From NCBI GenBank assembly GCA_015680685.1, contig MNCI01025115.1, forward strand, positions 146,640 through 210,639: a DNA stretch of 64,000 nucleotides, given 5' to 3'. Positions 1 to 10,600 of this stretch are shown in pieces. Both the position numbers and the translations under genes were made by a program. The notes beneath the pieces were generated by a model, which saw nothing but the letters and a program-made list of their open reading frames with translations, searched no databases and was not told the origin of the DNA. Positions within the stretch are counted from its first letter, which is position 1. Each line of letters starts with the position of its first letter. Source of the DNA: Gnetum montanum (taxonomy: Eukaryota; Streptophyta; Gnetopsida; Gnetales; Gnetaceae).

Positions 1-354
1 TATTTTCAATTCTAAATTATCAATTCCATGTTTTCTATTATAAACTATCATTTTCACACTTTTGGTTTTAAATTATCATTTTCACTTCATTCAAGTGTGA
101 ACTGTTCCACTTGGTATTTTTGCCAAAGTGTTATTTTCCATGTTGAAGTGTTATAAAGGTTGAAAATATTGACATGGTAATTGTAATATTTTTGGTGTTT
201 TAGAATTATTAAGTTTTCATTTTGGTTTATACAAGGTTGTAATGGTTGTGTTGAATGGTATAGGGCCTTCTTGAAGCCCATCTTGGTCATGATAGAGCTA
301 GGGGAGCTCTTATGTTGCATCCATATTTCAAGTTCCAACACTTGATTCCCTAAC

Positions 355-3300
355 ATGGAGTGGGAAAACCATTTGCTATGGAACATCCCAAGATCAATGA
401 AGGTCCTAGTGTACCTATTACAAAACTTCAATGTGATTATTTGGTCACACATAGCATTCCATACCATAACTGCTATCATTGAAACAATTGTGCCTCGCTC
501 CTCTAGTAAGATCGTCAAGTTCCTAATTGATGATCTAGAGACTCATGTAAAGGGTGAGACAAATGATGACACAAACACTATGGGCACTTACAAATTATCC
601 AAAATTTGGAAAATGCCTATATTCAAGTATTACAAGCCTAATAACATCCTACTAGTTGGTCATCATGTTCTTACACTGCTCTAGAATTCCCCTGGAATTG
701 TCTACCATATAGAGGGGTATGTGTAGTTATAATTTTTTGTTTTTGATTTATTTGTTTTTTGCTTTTGTTATGTAATTAATTTGTAATAATTTCTATTGTT
801 TTTACTTTCGTACAAGCATAGGATAAATGATCAAGGGTGACAATCGTTTACCCTTAGCCCAAACAGCATTGGGAATATTCACCAAAGTCCAATAATAAGG
901 CTTGATATGATGGACTAGTTGAAGGATAAATTTGATAATTACATCAAACATCATTCTAATGCCTACAAGAGGTGCCTAGCCAATGGAATGATACATAATG
1001 AGTGGAAAAATCCATCCCATGATGAAAAAGTAAATCCATATCCTAGAGCTCCTACAGTATCTTTATCATATAGGCAAAGTGAGTATTTTGATTGTTTATT
1101 TTGGTTATCTTTATGTTAATGGTTTGCTAGTTGTGATTTTATTCAATCATTTAGGCTTTGGTTGTTTAAATGGCTATACTATTTTTACATTAATTTGATT
1201 TTATTTGTTATATTTTGTTTTACATGATGAACCTATGTCAAAACTAATGGTCCATTTTTGTTATGTTGTAGGGGTTATGCCATTAGCTGAAGTTACTGTA
1301 ATGAATTTAGGACACACTAAGGATACATTAATCCTCAAGTTTGGTGAGGTGGAACTTGCCCAATATTGGTTGGCTAATCAAGCATCTAAAGCTATTTAAG
1401 CAAGGATTTTTCATGTTGGTTTGCTCAACATCTTCATGGCCACAAGCCCCATAGTTCCCACTATAGAAATGATTAACATCATTGATCCATTTAACAAAGG
1501 AGTCAAGAGGTTCATCACCTATGTTCATGATGTGATTTTTACCTTGGATGTTAATAAAAATCCATCTTTAGTGACCTCTTTGGTGTTCCCAATGAGGGCA
1601 CAATGACTATCACCAAAGAAGGGAAGAATGTGAATCACTTAAAAAAAGTTAAGTGGTTAAACACTCACCGTGGTAATAAGAGATTCTCTCTAATCCAGTT
1701 CTAGGTTCCAAAGGCTATAGAGATGTATTTCCTACTTTGGTCCTATGCATTTCCTAAGTTTCTATTATAGGGAAAGATAATGGATGTTGAATAAGCATGG
1801 ACCATGAATACGGTTCTTACCAAGGACACCCAATTTAATTGGGCTACTCATTTGGTTTTTGGACTACATGGGGAAATCCTAAAGCTTTGAGAAAAACTCA
1901 TAATGAAGTGTCATGTGCATTTCTCATTCTTTGCAACTTACTTATGGAGATTTGTAGAGTTCCTCATGGTGAGGAAGGATGGGAAATGGATGACTCATGA
2001 CCCATCCCAACTCACTAAGCCTTGAGTAAGGCATCTTGTTTCAACCATACATGCCCATGATCCACTAGAGGATGTGAGTGAATACTTGTCCATCACACCA
2101 AAGGCTTTGGTGGGAAATGTTATGCATCTCCTAACAAAATGGGGAGAGAGCCCCATTCTAAACAAGGAAATGTGAAAAAGGCCAAAAAGTTTCTTACTGA
2201 AGTTAAGGGTTTAGCTAGCGTAAAACTCAAGAGGCCTTTGGATGATGAGACAAAGCTAGTCATCAAGCAACCCTTGAAGAGAATATTGATCATCAAGCTT
2301 AATCAGGTACATGATGGATTTAAAGGTATATTCTACTTGTTTTATTATTTTTTATTTTGGAAGTTATAGTTTTGAGTAACATGATTAAGTTATGGTTTTG
2401 TCTTAGGAAAAATGTGTTTAAGTTGTCCTATATTTTGTGGTTGTTATTCTTGTAGGCAAGAAATAGGAATAGGTGGCCATAGCAATAGTAGTAGCAATTG
2501 AGATGAAATGAAGATGTTAATAGGAGGAAGTGTTGCAACATCATGATCATGAAGGTTTGATGCATCCTCCATTAGATAGTTTCGATGCCTTATTTAAGGA
2601 TTCATAGCTGGGTAAACCTCTTACCATCACACCAAAGGGTCTACTAGGTACTTATGATTTTTGGTTTTATATGTTGTAAATATGTTTAGCCTTTGTCACA
2701 ATTTTTGATTGCTTATTATGCTTGTTATAGATCTGAAGCCTCAAGTTGTTGCTTCCACCTCTACATTCTACATGCAATAGTGGATGGACACCCCTGATAA
2801 GATTGAGTTCATGCAAAGCATAGCTAAAAACATGATCAACAAATTAGAGAAAATAGCTCCTAAAGTTGGTAAGAGTTCTAACAAATTTTTCCTTTTTTGT
2901 TTACATGTTTTTTCTTTTCATTAAGTTTTAATGGTTCTAAATTTATTTATTATTTATTATTTTTTAGTCTTTAACTAGTTTTATATGTCTAATTTTGTTG
3001 ATTATTTGGTATCATTTATAGTTCCTAAGTTGAGATGAAATCCTAACTAGGTTGTAGAGATTGATGCATTACCTATCCTATCTCTTGATGTGATAAATGT
3101 CCCACATAATTTGTATGAGGATGCCACTACATGTGAACTTTCATGTGCAAAATATTTGTAGGAATGCAAATTATCCAATGAGTTATTTTGAGAATAAGTT
3201 ATGATGCTAAAGAGATAGAACAAGAAGCTAATAAATAAGGTGAAGCATCTCAAGGATTGTAAAGAGTTCATGGAGGCCCAAGTGACGAATAGAGACTCCT

Positions 3301-4023
3301 TGCACACCAAGGAGATAACTTGGGCCCACTATTGGAATGCAATTCATGGCAAGGTTGCCCTTGCCAAAGAGGTACCAAAACAAAAGCTTTAAATGCACCT
3401 ATTGAGCCATAAGGTTATTGACTAGAAGGACTATTATACCTTGGTCCTTAAGTGGGGCCAAGCACCAAAGGATCACAAGAGATAGTATAAGGTCGAGTGA
3501 GATGCCTAGCTCAAATGATTCTAGGATGAATCTATAGAACAACATCAATTGGAGTTATTTATGAAGGTGATCAACGTAAAGGAAGTCTACAAGTTATTTG
3601 CAGATAGTGTGATTATGGCTAACTTCCCTATTCGTCAAATGAAAACTGCTTCAAGGGAGGTAACCACCATCACCTTCTCACACAAGCCACCTACTTGGAA
3701 TGATGTCAACAAGAGAAACATTCTTACCCATGTTAATCTTTGGGACATAGACTAGGCTAACATGACTAAAGATTAACTCCTCCACCATCTAGAGGTTGGT
3801 CTTTAGACTTTCCCTATAGAGTATGTTATTTTAGAATCCTCTCAATTTTTTTGTTTTATTTTTGCTATGTTTTATTTCATTGTTAAAGTTATTAACTTAG
3901 TTTCATTATGCGTTGACTACTAATTGGCCTTATGTTGTTATGTTATAGGCACTAGGTGATATTGGTAGCCCTCATGGTGAGGGTGGGAATGACCCTCCAC
4001 CTCCTTCTTCAAATGCCTCCTAG
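355..4023 (+). pseudogene. Antisense multi-exon gene of retrotransposon A (function unknown)
   Basis: This spliced gene lies on the strand opposite to A's gag-protease and converges on it. Inferred introns (GT-AG) are 717-821, 1079-1271, 2326-2455, 2648-2730, 2879-3021 and 3821-3948. The stop is TAG at 4021-4023. Each intron from the second onward has a counterpart in element F (55,418-58,564, minus), and both copies show the first intron's acceptor. Exon 3 (1272-2325) is 1054 nt and the last exon is 75 nt in both copies. Conserved pieces include HVGLL.., a lysine-rich stretch near 2,200-2,300, and a charged, coiled-coil-like part of exon 6 containing ITWA.Y.N.IH.KV. Several in-frame stops (for example at 1397) make this copy non-functional. 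I do not recognise the family. Plant Gypsy elements of the Tat group are known to carry extra ORFs, some antisense; kinship to those is inference. The first exon and the start codon are uncertain. Confidence 0.6.
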
Positions 4024-4745
4024 CATCACCAACTATCTATTTTTAGTTGTTCTTGTTGTTGATCATTTTTGATGTTGATGTTGATTTTATTATGGATAAT
4101 GATACCTAATTACTCAGTTGTGGATGGTTTCATTATTTATGATTTATTATTTGAATGTTTCGCCATGCCATGTGGCTATGGCAATTATGTTGTAGGAATT
4201 TTACATATTATCTTTAAGTTTCAATTTTGGTTATATTTTTCTATAATTATGATTTTATTGCAATCACATTGTTTTATGTTATAATTATGGTTTAAGGCTA
4301 CGTTGGCCAACTAGTATGGTTATAATGTCATAAAAAGTTGAAATGGCTAGGTAATAAGGCAATAGGCTAAATCTTAGATAAGTTATAACATTGTTTGCTA
4401 GTTTTAGGCTATGGAGGGCCATATGGTAGTTTCCAATTTAAGGCCATGGCAAGCCCTCACATTTTTTCTAGTTTAAGGCCTTACTGGGTTGTATGATTTT
4501 GCAAAGGAAAACATAAAAATTTTTAGGGATTTTTGTAATTTTAAAGTCTTTATAATATTTTTTTAAGAAAAGAAAAAGAAAATCTTTAAAAGTAAAAATC
4601 TAAAAAGAAAAAGTAAACTTTAAGCTATATGCAAATCTAAATTTTAACATAAACAAAAGGTAAAATGTAGTCTAGGCTAAAAGGCTATAAGTACATATGG
4701 TTACATGGCCATAGGTGCATGGGGTAGAAGAATTAGGGGTACACA
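4024..4745. repeat. Spacer between convergent genes of element A, with GCC-motif repeats
   Basis: No coding signal is visible here. Between about 4,290 and 4,510 a degenerate unit resembling CTAGTTTTAGGCCATGG..GGCCATA recurs at irregular spacing. The same unit, inverted, lies at the same place in element F (54,900-55,040), and it also occurs in element B (10,440-10,600 and 15,690-15,810). An A-rich stretch follows at 4,510-4,680. The spacer separates the gag-protease stop from the antisense-gene stop, so it would hold both transcript ends. Confidence 0.6.
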
Positions 4746-7228
4746 TCACTTATGCAAATGTTTCCTAATCTTTGAGAGATTAGGAAATGTGTATGGTCTA
4801 TGTTGCATAAGCTTGTATTCCCCATCACCTTCACTAACAATGTTTAAGGGGAGCTCTCCCCATGGTGCATCGATAGGTTCATCATTGTTGGTCTTGGCCT
4901 CTTTTGGCACCTCATGCTTTTTGATTTTGTAACTAATGGTAGGAGTTTCTTCCGAAAACTCAAATTCAGACCCTTGTTCTACATCAATGTTCTTAGTCTC
5001 TAGAGGGACCACACTATCACTGTGAATGATTATTTCACCTCCCTCGTAAGACAAGTGAATTTCTTTGTGGATAGGTGAAGACATAGCTCATAATTGAGCT
5101 TCCTAGGATAAGGTTGAATCATGTTGTTTCCTCTACAACCAAGAAGTTTACCATTATGGGGAATTTTTCCCCTACCAAAAAATCTAAAGATATGGAGCCT
5201 TTGACAACAACCCATAATCCATTGAAGGATTTAAGTGCTAAAGTTGTCATGTGCTGCATTTGGTTTGTCAGGCCCAAACACTCAACGATGGTATAATGTA
5301 TGACATTTATTACCACCCCATCATCTACATGCACTCTATGCACTTTGTATTATCCTACCGTTATCATTATAAAGAGGGACGCCTTGGTTACCTTGTTATT
5401 TTGGGGGTTAGTCTTGATTTTGCTTTTGCAAAACACTAGTGATGTTGATCTCACTTCTTCCCTAGGTGAAGATGGTACCATCAATGCATGGATAGATTCT
5501 TCGTTAGTTGAGATGTCCTTACTAGTGGGGATGAAGGTCAACATCTTAACCAATACCTCACGCTATGTAGCGGAAGTCATGGGAAGGTCATACAAGTTAA
5601 GGATTGTACTCTTTTATTTTAGTCACTGTTTGACTTGTTTCATCACATTAAGGAATTCTTTGTTGTTAGCTATGGGTTTTTCATTCTTGTTGTTTTGGAC
5701 TTTCTCCATTCACTCCAAAATGAAAAATTTATGTTTAGGATGTTGTGTCATATCCTCTTTCCCTTTCCCTTGGGGTTTAGGATCTTCCTTTGGTGTACTG
5801 GTTGAAGCAACATGGGTAGTTAAGGTCATGGAAATAGATGAGATGGGAGTTAATTTCAACAAACCCACTTCCTTCCATCCCTTGGCTTGCTTATCATTCT
5901 TGTATTTTGGATTCTGTGTATGCTTCTTCTATTGATTGGTTGAAGATTTCTTGCTGTCTTTGTTTAGTTGTGAAGAAGAAGTTGTTTCATTAACTACCAT
6001 AGGGGTTGTTGTTTGGTTGTATGGGTGGACTCAGTGGAAATGAGAGGGAGAGGTACTATGATGACAAAAGGCTCTTTGGGGGGTGTTGGTGATGGGATCC
6101 TTAAAATAAAGGAGGTCCTTGAACTAGTGCAAGTTGAAGAACCCCTTTCATTACAAGGAGGTACCTAGATCACGAATAGTTCCCTCATAGGCCTTTGATC
6201 ATTATTAACATTGAACACCACTATGATATATGGGCTATTATTGGTGTTCAATGGGTCATTATACACATGAATCAACTAGTTTTAAGGCCTAATTTGATTG
6301 GATTCATGAAGCACTAGTTCACCCTTGTCTATCATTTTCTACATGTCGTCTTTCAGCACAAGGCAAAAATCAATATCTTGACATGGCAACCGATGATAGT
6401 AACAAAATTGGTCAAGCTTAAAATAATTAGGCACCAAGGGGCCATCTTTGGTTATGTGAGTGGGGTCTTTGCTATCTTACATAGCTTCTCATTCCTCTTA
6501 TGAACATTTTCCATCATTTTTTTATATTGTATTCTCCCACTCTATAATAGTTGGTCTAAGAGTACTGATGCCTTTAAGAGTAACCTAGTATATTTCATCC
6601 AATATTTTTGCTCAAATTTGGGCCTCAAAGTAGTCAACTCAAAGGCCCTATATGTTGAAGGTTGGTTGTTATTATCACTAGGGGCCTTGGGTTAGTTCAT
6701 TCTATACCACTGGGTGGTCATTTTAGTTTTCTTGGCTATAGTGGCCACCATCATGTTGTTTTTCCTTCCCCTCTCTTTGCCCTTTCATGCATGTTGATTT
6801 TTATAAGACATACAGGTAGGGTCATGGCTAACTTTTGTCACATCCTGTATGTTTTTGGTTTGGGAAAAGGCCTTCCTGAGTGTTGATGGATTAAGGTAGT
6901 ATAATTTCAACTTGATAAAGATGTTAACCATCCCCTTGAAGATAGCTAGAAGATTAGTTTTAGCTATTGGCTCCATAATTTCATTTAGTAAAGTATTCCA
7001 TCATTGGATGAACTTTTGGAACAATCCAAGGAGTCCTTGGTTGGCCTTCATCAATTGGTCAAGGGTGGTATCAAGTTTCAAGTTATACTTGAAACAGTTA
7101 ATGAATTATGAAGTTAGATCTTCTAAAGAAGATATAGATCCTCTTGGCAAAGCATGGTACCAGTCAAGGGCTTTTCCCATAAGAGACATAGGGAAGATTC
7201 TCATGATCGCGTGTGACCAAGCTTGTAG
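4746..7228 (-). pseudogene. gag-protease of element A, downstream part
   Basis: Read on the minus strand, this begins in mid-gag. Near 7,190 the frame gives MRIFPMSLMGKALDWY, the core of the plant retrotransposon gag domain, followed by RGSISSLEDL. It continues through a serine- and proline-rich linker to an aspartic protease at about 5,343-5,090 with the motif VHVDDG (Asp-Asp-Gly where many retropepsins have Asp-Thr/Ser-Gly) and a retropepsin-like C-terminal region ending near LILG-P-W. The last ORF (4,746-5,084) contains an acidic stretch, and its TGA stop (4,746-4,748) is the same stop seen in element F. No RT, RNase H or integrase follows. Stops and frameshifts are frequent. The upstream half of this gag is at 21,684-22,823, separated by element B. 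Confidence 0.8.
7224..7228. repeat. Target-site duplication of element B (left copy, TGTAG)
   Basis: TGTAG (CTACA on the element's strand) lies immediately outside B's 3' LTR. The same five bases sit outside the 5' LTR at 21,684-21,688. Removing B and one copy restores a continuous gag frame in element A (..EYLLL / QAWSHAIMR..), which is strong independent support. Confidence 0.85.
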
Positions 7229-8604
7229 TATTACAACTAAAAATATCGATCACTAGAAAATCATGAATCCCAGTGCAACAAATCTGACCCTGAATCCCTA
7301 AGGCCATCAAAAAATGGGATCTGAGGTGTCTTGGATATTTTGGTAGTCATCCATGAACTTAGAAAATGAAAAATGGAAGTAGAAAAGTAAAAATGCAATG
7401 CAGATCTAAGAAAATAAATGAACATAATGAAAAAATAAATCAAAATTATACACAAAATAGAACTTTAAATTTTATTGCAAAATAAAGGAGATTCAGAAAT
7501 GTATACAAGAATATCGGAGGAGGCAAGGGGGCTCACTTTGATGAAGGCCTAGAATCCATTGCCCCATGATCCAAATGCTTCACAACTTAGAAAAATGTGA
7601 AACCTTTCTGGAAACTTCACCATATCTATAATGCTGGTATTACAAGGGATGTAACAATGGCTATGGGGGTTTCACATTCGGAAATCAAGAAGCTTTATGT
7701 GTGTTCAAAGCTCTTAAATGTAAAAATGCCAAAGTGCCAAAATGTCAAAATTGTGGAACCTATAAATGGTTCTTGGGATTTTTTATTATATGTTTTAGAC
7801 ATTAAATCTTGCTATAAATTGGCTATAAACTACTACAAATTAGGCTATAAAACTATTGCAAATTGATTGTAAATTTCTATTATGTTTCAGGTGGGGTAGG
7901 TGCCAAAATTTAGGGAATTACCATATATAGTAAGTGTCATATTCCCATGGTCATTTTTTTATTAAAAATAGTAACAAGGGGATGACATTCATATTTGGAG
8001 GATGGCTTCTACCCTAGGAGCAAATCTTCCATGCTAGAAGCACATCTTCCATGCTAGGGAAAGATCTTCTACACTAGGAGCACCTCTTCCATGTTGGGGG
8101 ATGGCTTTGATGCTAGGAGCACATCTTCCACACTAGGGGGATGGCTTCTACCATGTTGAGAGTAGAGCTTCCATGTTGAGAGTACATATACCATGTTGGG
8201 GGTAAATATTTCATGCTAGGGATAGGTGAGTTGTACCCCCATGCATCCATACTAGAGGTAGGTGAGTTATACCCCCATGCATCCTAGTTGGGGGTAGGTG
8301 TCTTTAGCATAGAAAATGTCATACCCCTCATAAAATCCATCAAAATGCCAATTTTGGCATCCCAAAAGAAATTTTAATCCCCCCTTCCCCTACCACAAAA
8401 CTTAAATATAGATGTTACAAGACATTTTTCACTTGGGAGATGAGGCTTTGACCACTTATGAGGCATTTTTCAACCCCAAAAGTATAAAGTATGTGAGATT
8501 GCACCTCATGGATTACAATCCTCACATTTAAAATGAATTTTTTCCTCAAGTTTCATGGGATGGGATTACAAAGTTTACAAAATCCAAATTTTGGTGATGT
8601 TTCA
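7229..8604 (-). repeat. 3' LTR of element B
   Basis: On the minus strand it starts TGAAACATCACC at 8,604 and ends TTGTAATA at 7,229. It aligns along its length with the LTR at 20,213-21,683 (about 87% by hand count over the first 200 bp). It shares an AATAAA poly(A)-like signal near 7,468-7,480. It is about 95 bp shorter than its partner, mainly because its internal 20-bp minisatellite has fewer units. The partner has a primer-binding site beside it; this copy instead has a purine-rich tract (8,605-8,620) and a target-site duplication, as expected of a 3' LTR. Confidence 0.85.
7985..8225. repeat. 20-bp minisatellite inside B's 3' LTR
   Basis: About 11 units of a roughly 20-bp motif, consensus close to ATCTTCCATGCTAGGGGCAC, with point changes and small indels. 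The 5' LTR of the same element holds about 16 units (20,985-21,315). The LTRs of elements A and F lack an array of this size. Confidence 0.85.
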
Positions 8605-8620
8605 AAGGTCCCTCTTCATT
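8605..8620 (-). other. Polypurine tract of element B
   Basis: On the minus strand the bases just upstream of the LTR start read AATGAAGAGGGACCTT. This purine-rich run is in the position expected for plus-strand priming. No comparable tract precedes the LTR starts at 21,683 or 49,053, which fits their roles as 5' LTRs. Confidence 0.6.
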
Positions 8621-10439
8621 GGTGTTTGAAGGATTGACTCGAGAGGCACCAATAAAGAATAAAAAATGACACTCAAAACTCCATCACGGACATTCCCTTT
8701 CTACAATTGATCCAGTCATGTTGAACCATGCCAAAGAGTGCTTATGATGATTGGATAAGGCTATGATAAGGAAATTGTAATGGCAATGAAGTTATAGGGA
8801 ACCATTTACAAAGGTTAATAATGCATTCCATAGTTGATATCATGGCTATTGCACTTCATATTTTGATATGCTGATTACTTGGCAAATGCATTTGAGGATC
8901 CAACATCTTACTCCAAGGTTTCTTGGGCCTCTAGGCTCCTCCCCTTGTATGTTCAAAGTTATTGGTTTGTTCTTTAGTCTTTGTTAGCCACCTAGCTTCT
9001 TGGAAATTTTGCACCTCCATTTTTTTTTCTTTTTTTTTCTTTCTTTGTGAGGTAAAACCTTCATTGGGTTTCTATGTCAAGGTTGGTTTGATTTGGTTTT
9101 CCTATTGAATGAGATGTGTTTCATTCAATGGTCTTAATGGTGAAGCATGAAAAAGGAGATGTCATATGGCCACAATGCATGAGTGTTAGACATTGGTCAA
9201 CACTACTATTTATGGTAAGGAAGGTTATATTCAGGCTACAAGGTTTGGTTCAAGAAGAGGTAATGGGATGGAAATGGCATAAGCATTCTTGACAAGGTAG
9301 GATAAGCTCACTAAATCTTTCACATCAAGGTCACGTGGTGACTTGCTACCATGATGAGTTGCACCTCCATGATGACTCTAGGCTTCACCCTACAAGCACA
9401 AATTTAAGAGGACAAGAAAACTAGACAAAGAAAGTATGTTATAATGTTACAATGCATGTTTCTGCACAATATGATGAGTAAAGCTAAGCCACCAAGGTCA
9501 CGATTATTGTATCATAGGAAATTCAATGTGATGTGCATCAAATTCCCAAAGTTTTGCAACTTGTTGATTGTGCCAAACAAGGGGGGAGAGATAAACCATG
9601 CAAGCTCACTTATTGTAGATCATCAAAGTTGGCAACATTAGTCATTCATTGCAACCTATCAATAATAATAAATAACACTACAAGCAAACATATGAGTGCT
9701 AGATGAAATTAGGCTATGTGATGGCTTTAATGTTGCATAATAATGGTTTGATGTGGCTATGAATAGGTTTAAGTTCTAGTGATGACCTTGGTTTCATGTG
9801 TTTTCTCCTTACCATCATGGTCTTAGATGGGAATGTCAACTAAGGGACCCTCTATAATGTTTTTGAAGTAAAAGTCAATGGTGTTATGGTTGCATAGTAA
9901 AATTGTTACAAAGTTTTAGGTTAGCTTGGATATATAAGGTCAACTTGGTCAACATCATAGGAGGGGTTTACTAAGGCTTTAAGGCTAGTCAAGTTCGCTT
10001 CTCCTGGCTTCATCCTACATGACAACATAAGCACATCAAGTGGAACCTCTATGATAAAATTGTTAAATAGTGTAAAAAAGAATGTAAAGGAAATTAATAA
10101 CAATACTTATATAAGCAAAAACCCATTCTTTCAAAGGCTAAACAAGATTCAACTATGGTCAGAAAATGTTGTAATAGGGAAATATAAGGTTAGACATGAT
10201 CAACTATGATTACATTTTTTGTAGTTTAGGCCTTAATAGGCCATGGTTACATGGTGTCAAATGATGATCAAGAATGGTCAAACTCCACCATCTAACACCA
10301 ATGAAAGGATAAACAAAGGTTAACCATGATCAATAAATGTCATAAGGGGTACAAATAAGCAAAAAAATGGAATAAAAATAAAAAAAGGGTCAACCAAAGA
10401 CAATACAAGTTGAATTACAATAGAAGTATGAAAAATCAA
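8621..10439. other. Unclassified 3' internal region of element B
   Basis: No convincing coding region in either strand; open frames are short and none resembles a known domain. It contains poly-T/T-rich runs near 9,020-9,050. In the sister layout (elements A and F) the antisense gene would be expected here, but I cannot find its exons. B has either lost that gene or carries different DNA. Confidence 0.4.
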
Positions 10440-10600
10440 GTCAAACATGGTCAATTGAGATTACAAGATTATTAGGTTTAGGCCTTCGTGAGCCATGTTC
10501 TTGCTAGTTTTAGGCCTTGGTGAGCCATAGTTTTACCAATATTAGGCCTTGTTGGGCTACAAAATTACTAATTTTAGGCCTTAGCGGTTCATGGTAAGGG
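10440..10600. repeat. GCC-motif repeats in element B (distal block)
   Basis: Four degenerate units of the type CTAGTTTTAGGCCTTGGTGA occur here, in the same orientation as the blocks at 4,290-4,510 and 15,690-15,810. Because B has two separated blocks, the roughly 5 kb between them may be a further insertion. No boundaries could be proven. Confidence 0.6.

Noticed and set aside
1-200. Possible 3' LTR of element A near 191-200 (GGTGTTTTA)
   Set aside because: Only a few bases resemble the LTR start; the sequence beyond does not match. The 3' LTR is probably outside the window.
355-4023. Plant mobile domain (PMD) identity for the antisense gene
   Set aside because: PMD genes are sometimes carried by transposons, but I could not see the family's diagnostic blocks in the exon translations.
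5300-5935. 211-codon plus-strand ORF
   Set aside because: Longest open frame in the window but antisense to A's protease and linker; hydrophobic Phe/Leu-rich sequence is typical of such shadows.
6662-7256. Plus-strand ORFs of 74 and 114 codons
   Set aside because: They lie exactly opposite the recognisable gag of element A and are its antisense shadow.
7985-8225. CRISPR-like array of regular 20-bp units
   Set aside because: Units are contiguous with no unique spacers, lie within an LTR, and the genome is plant nuclear.
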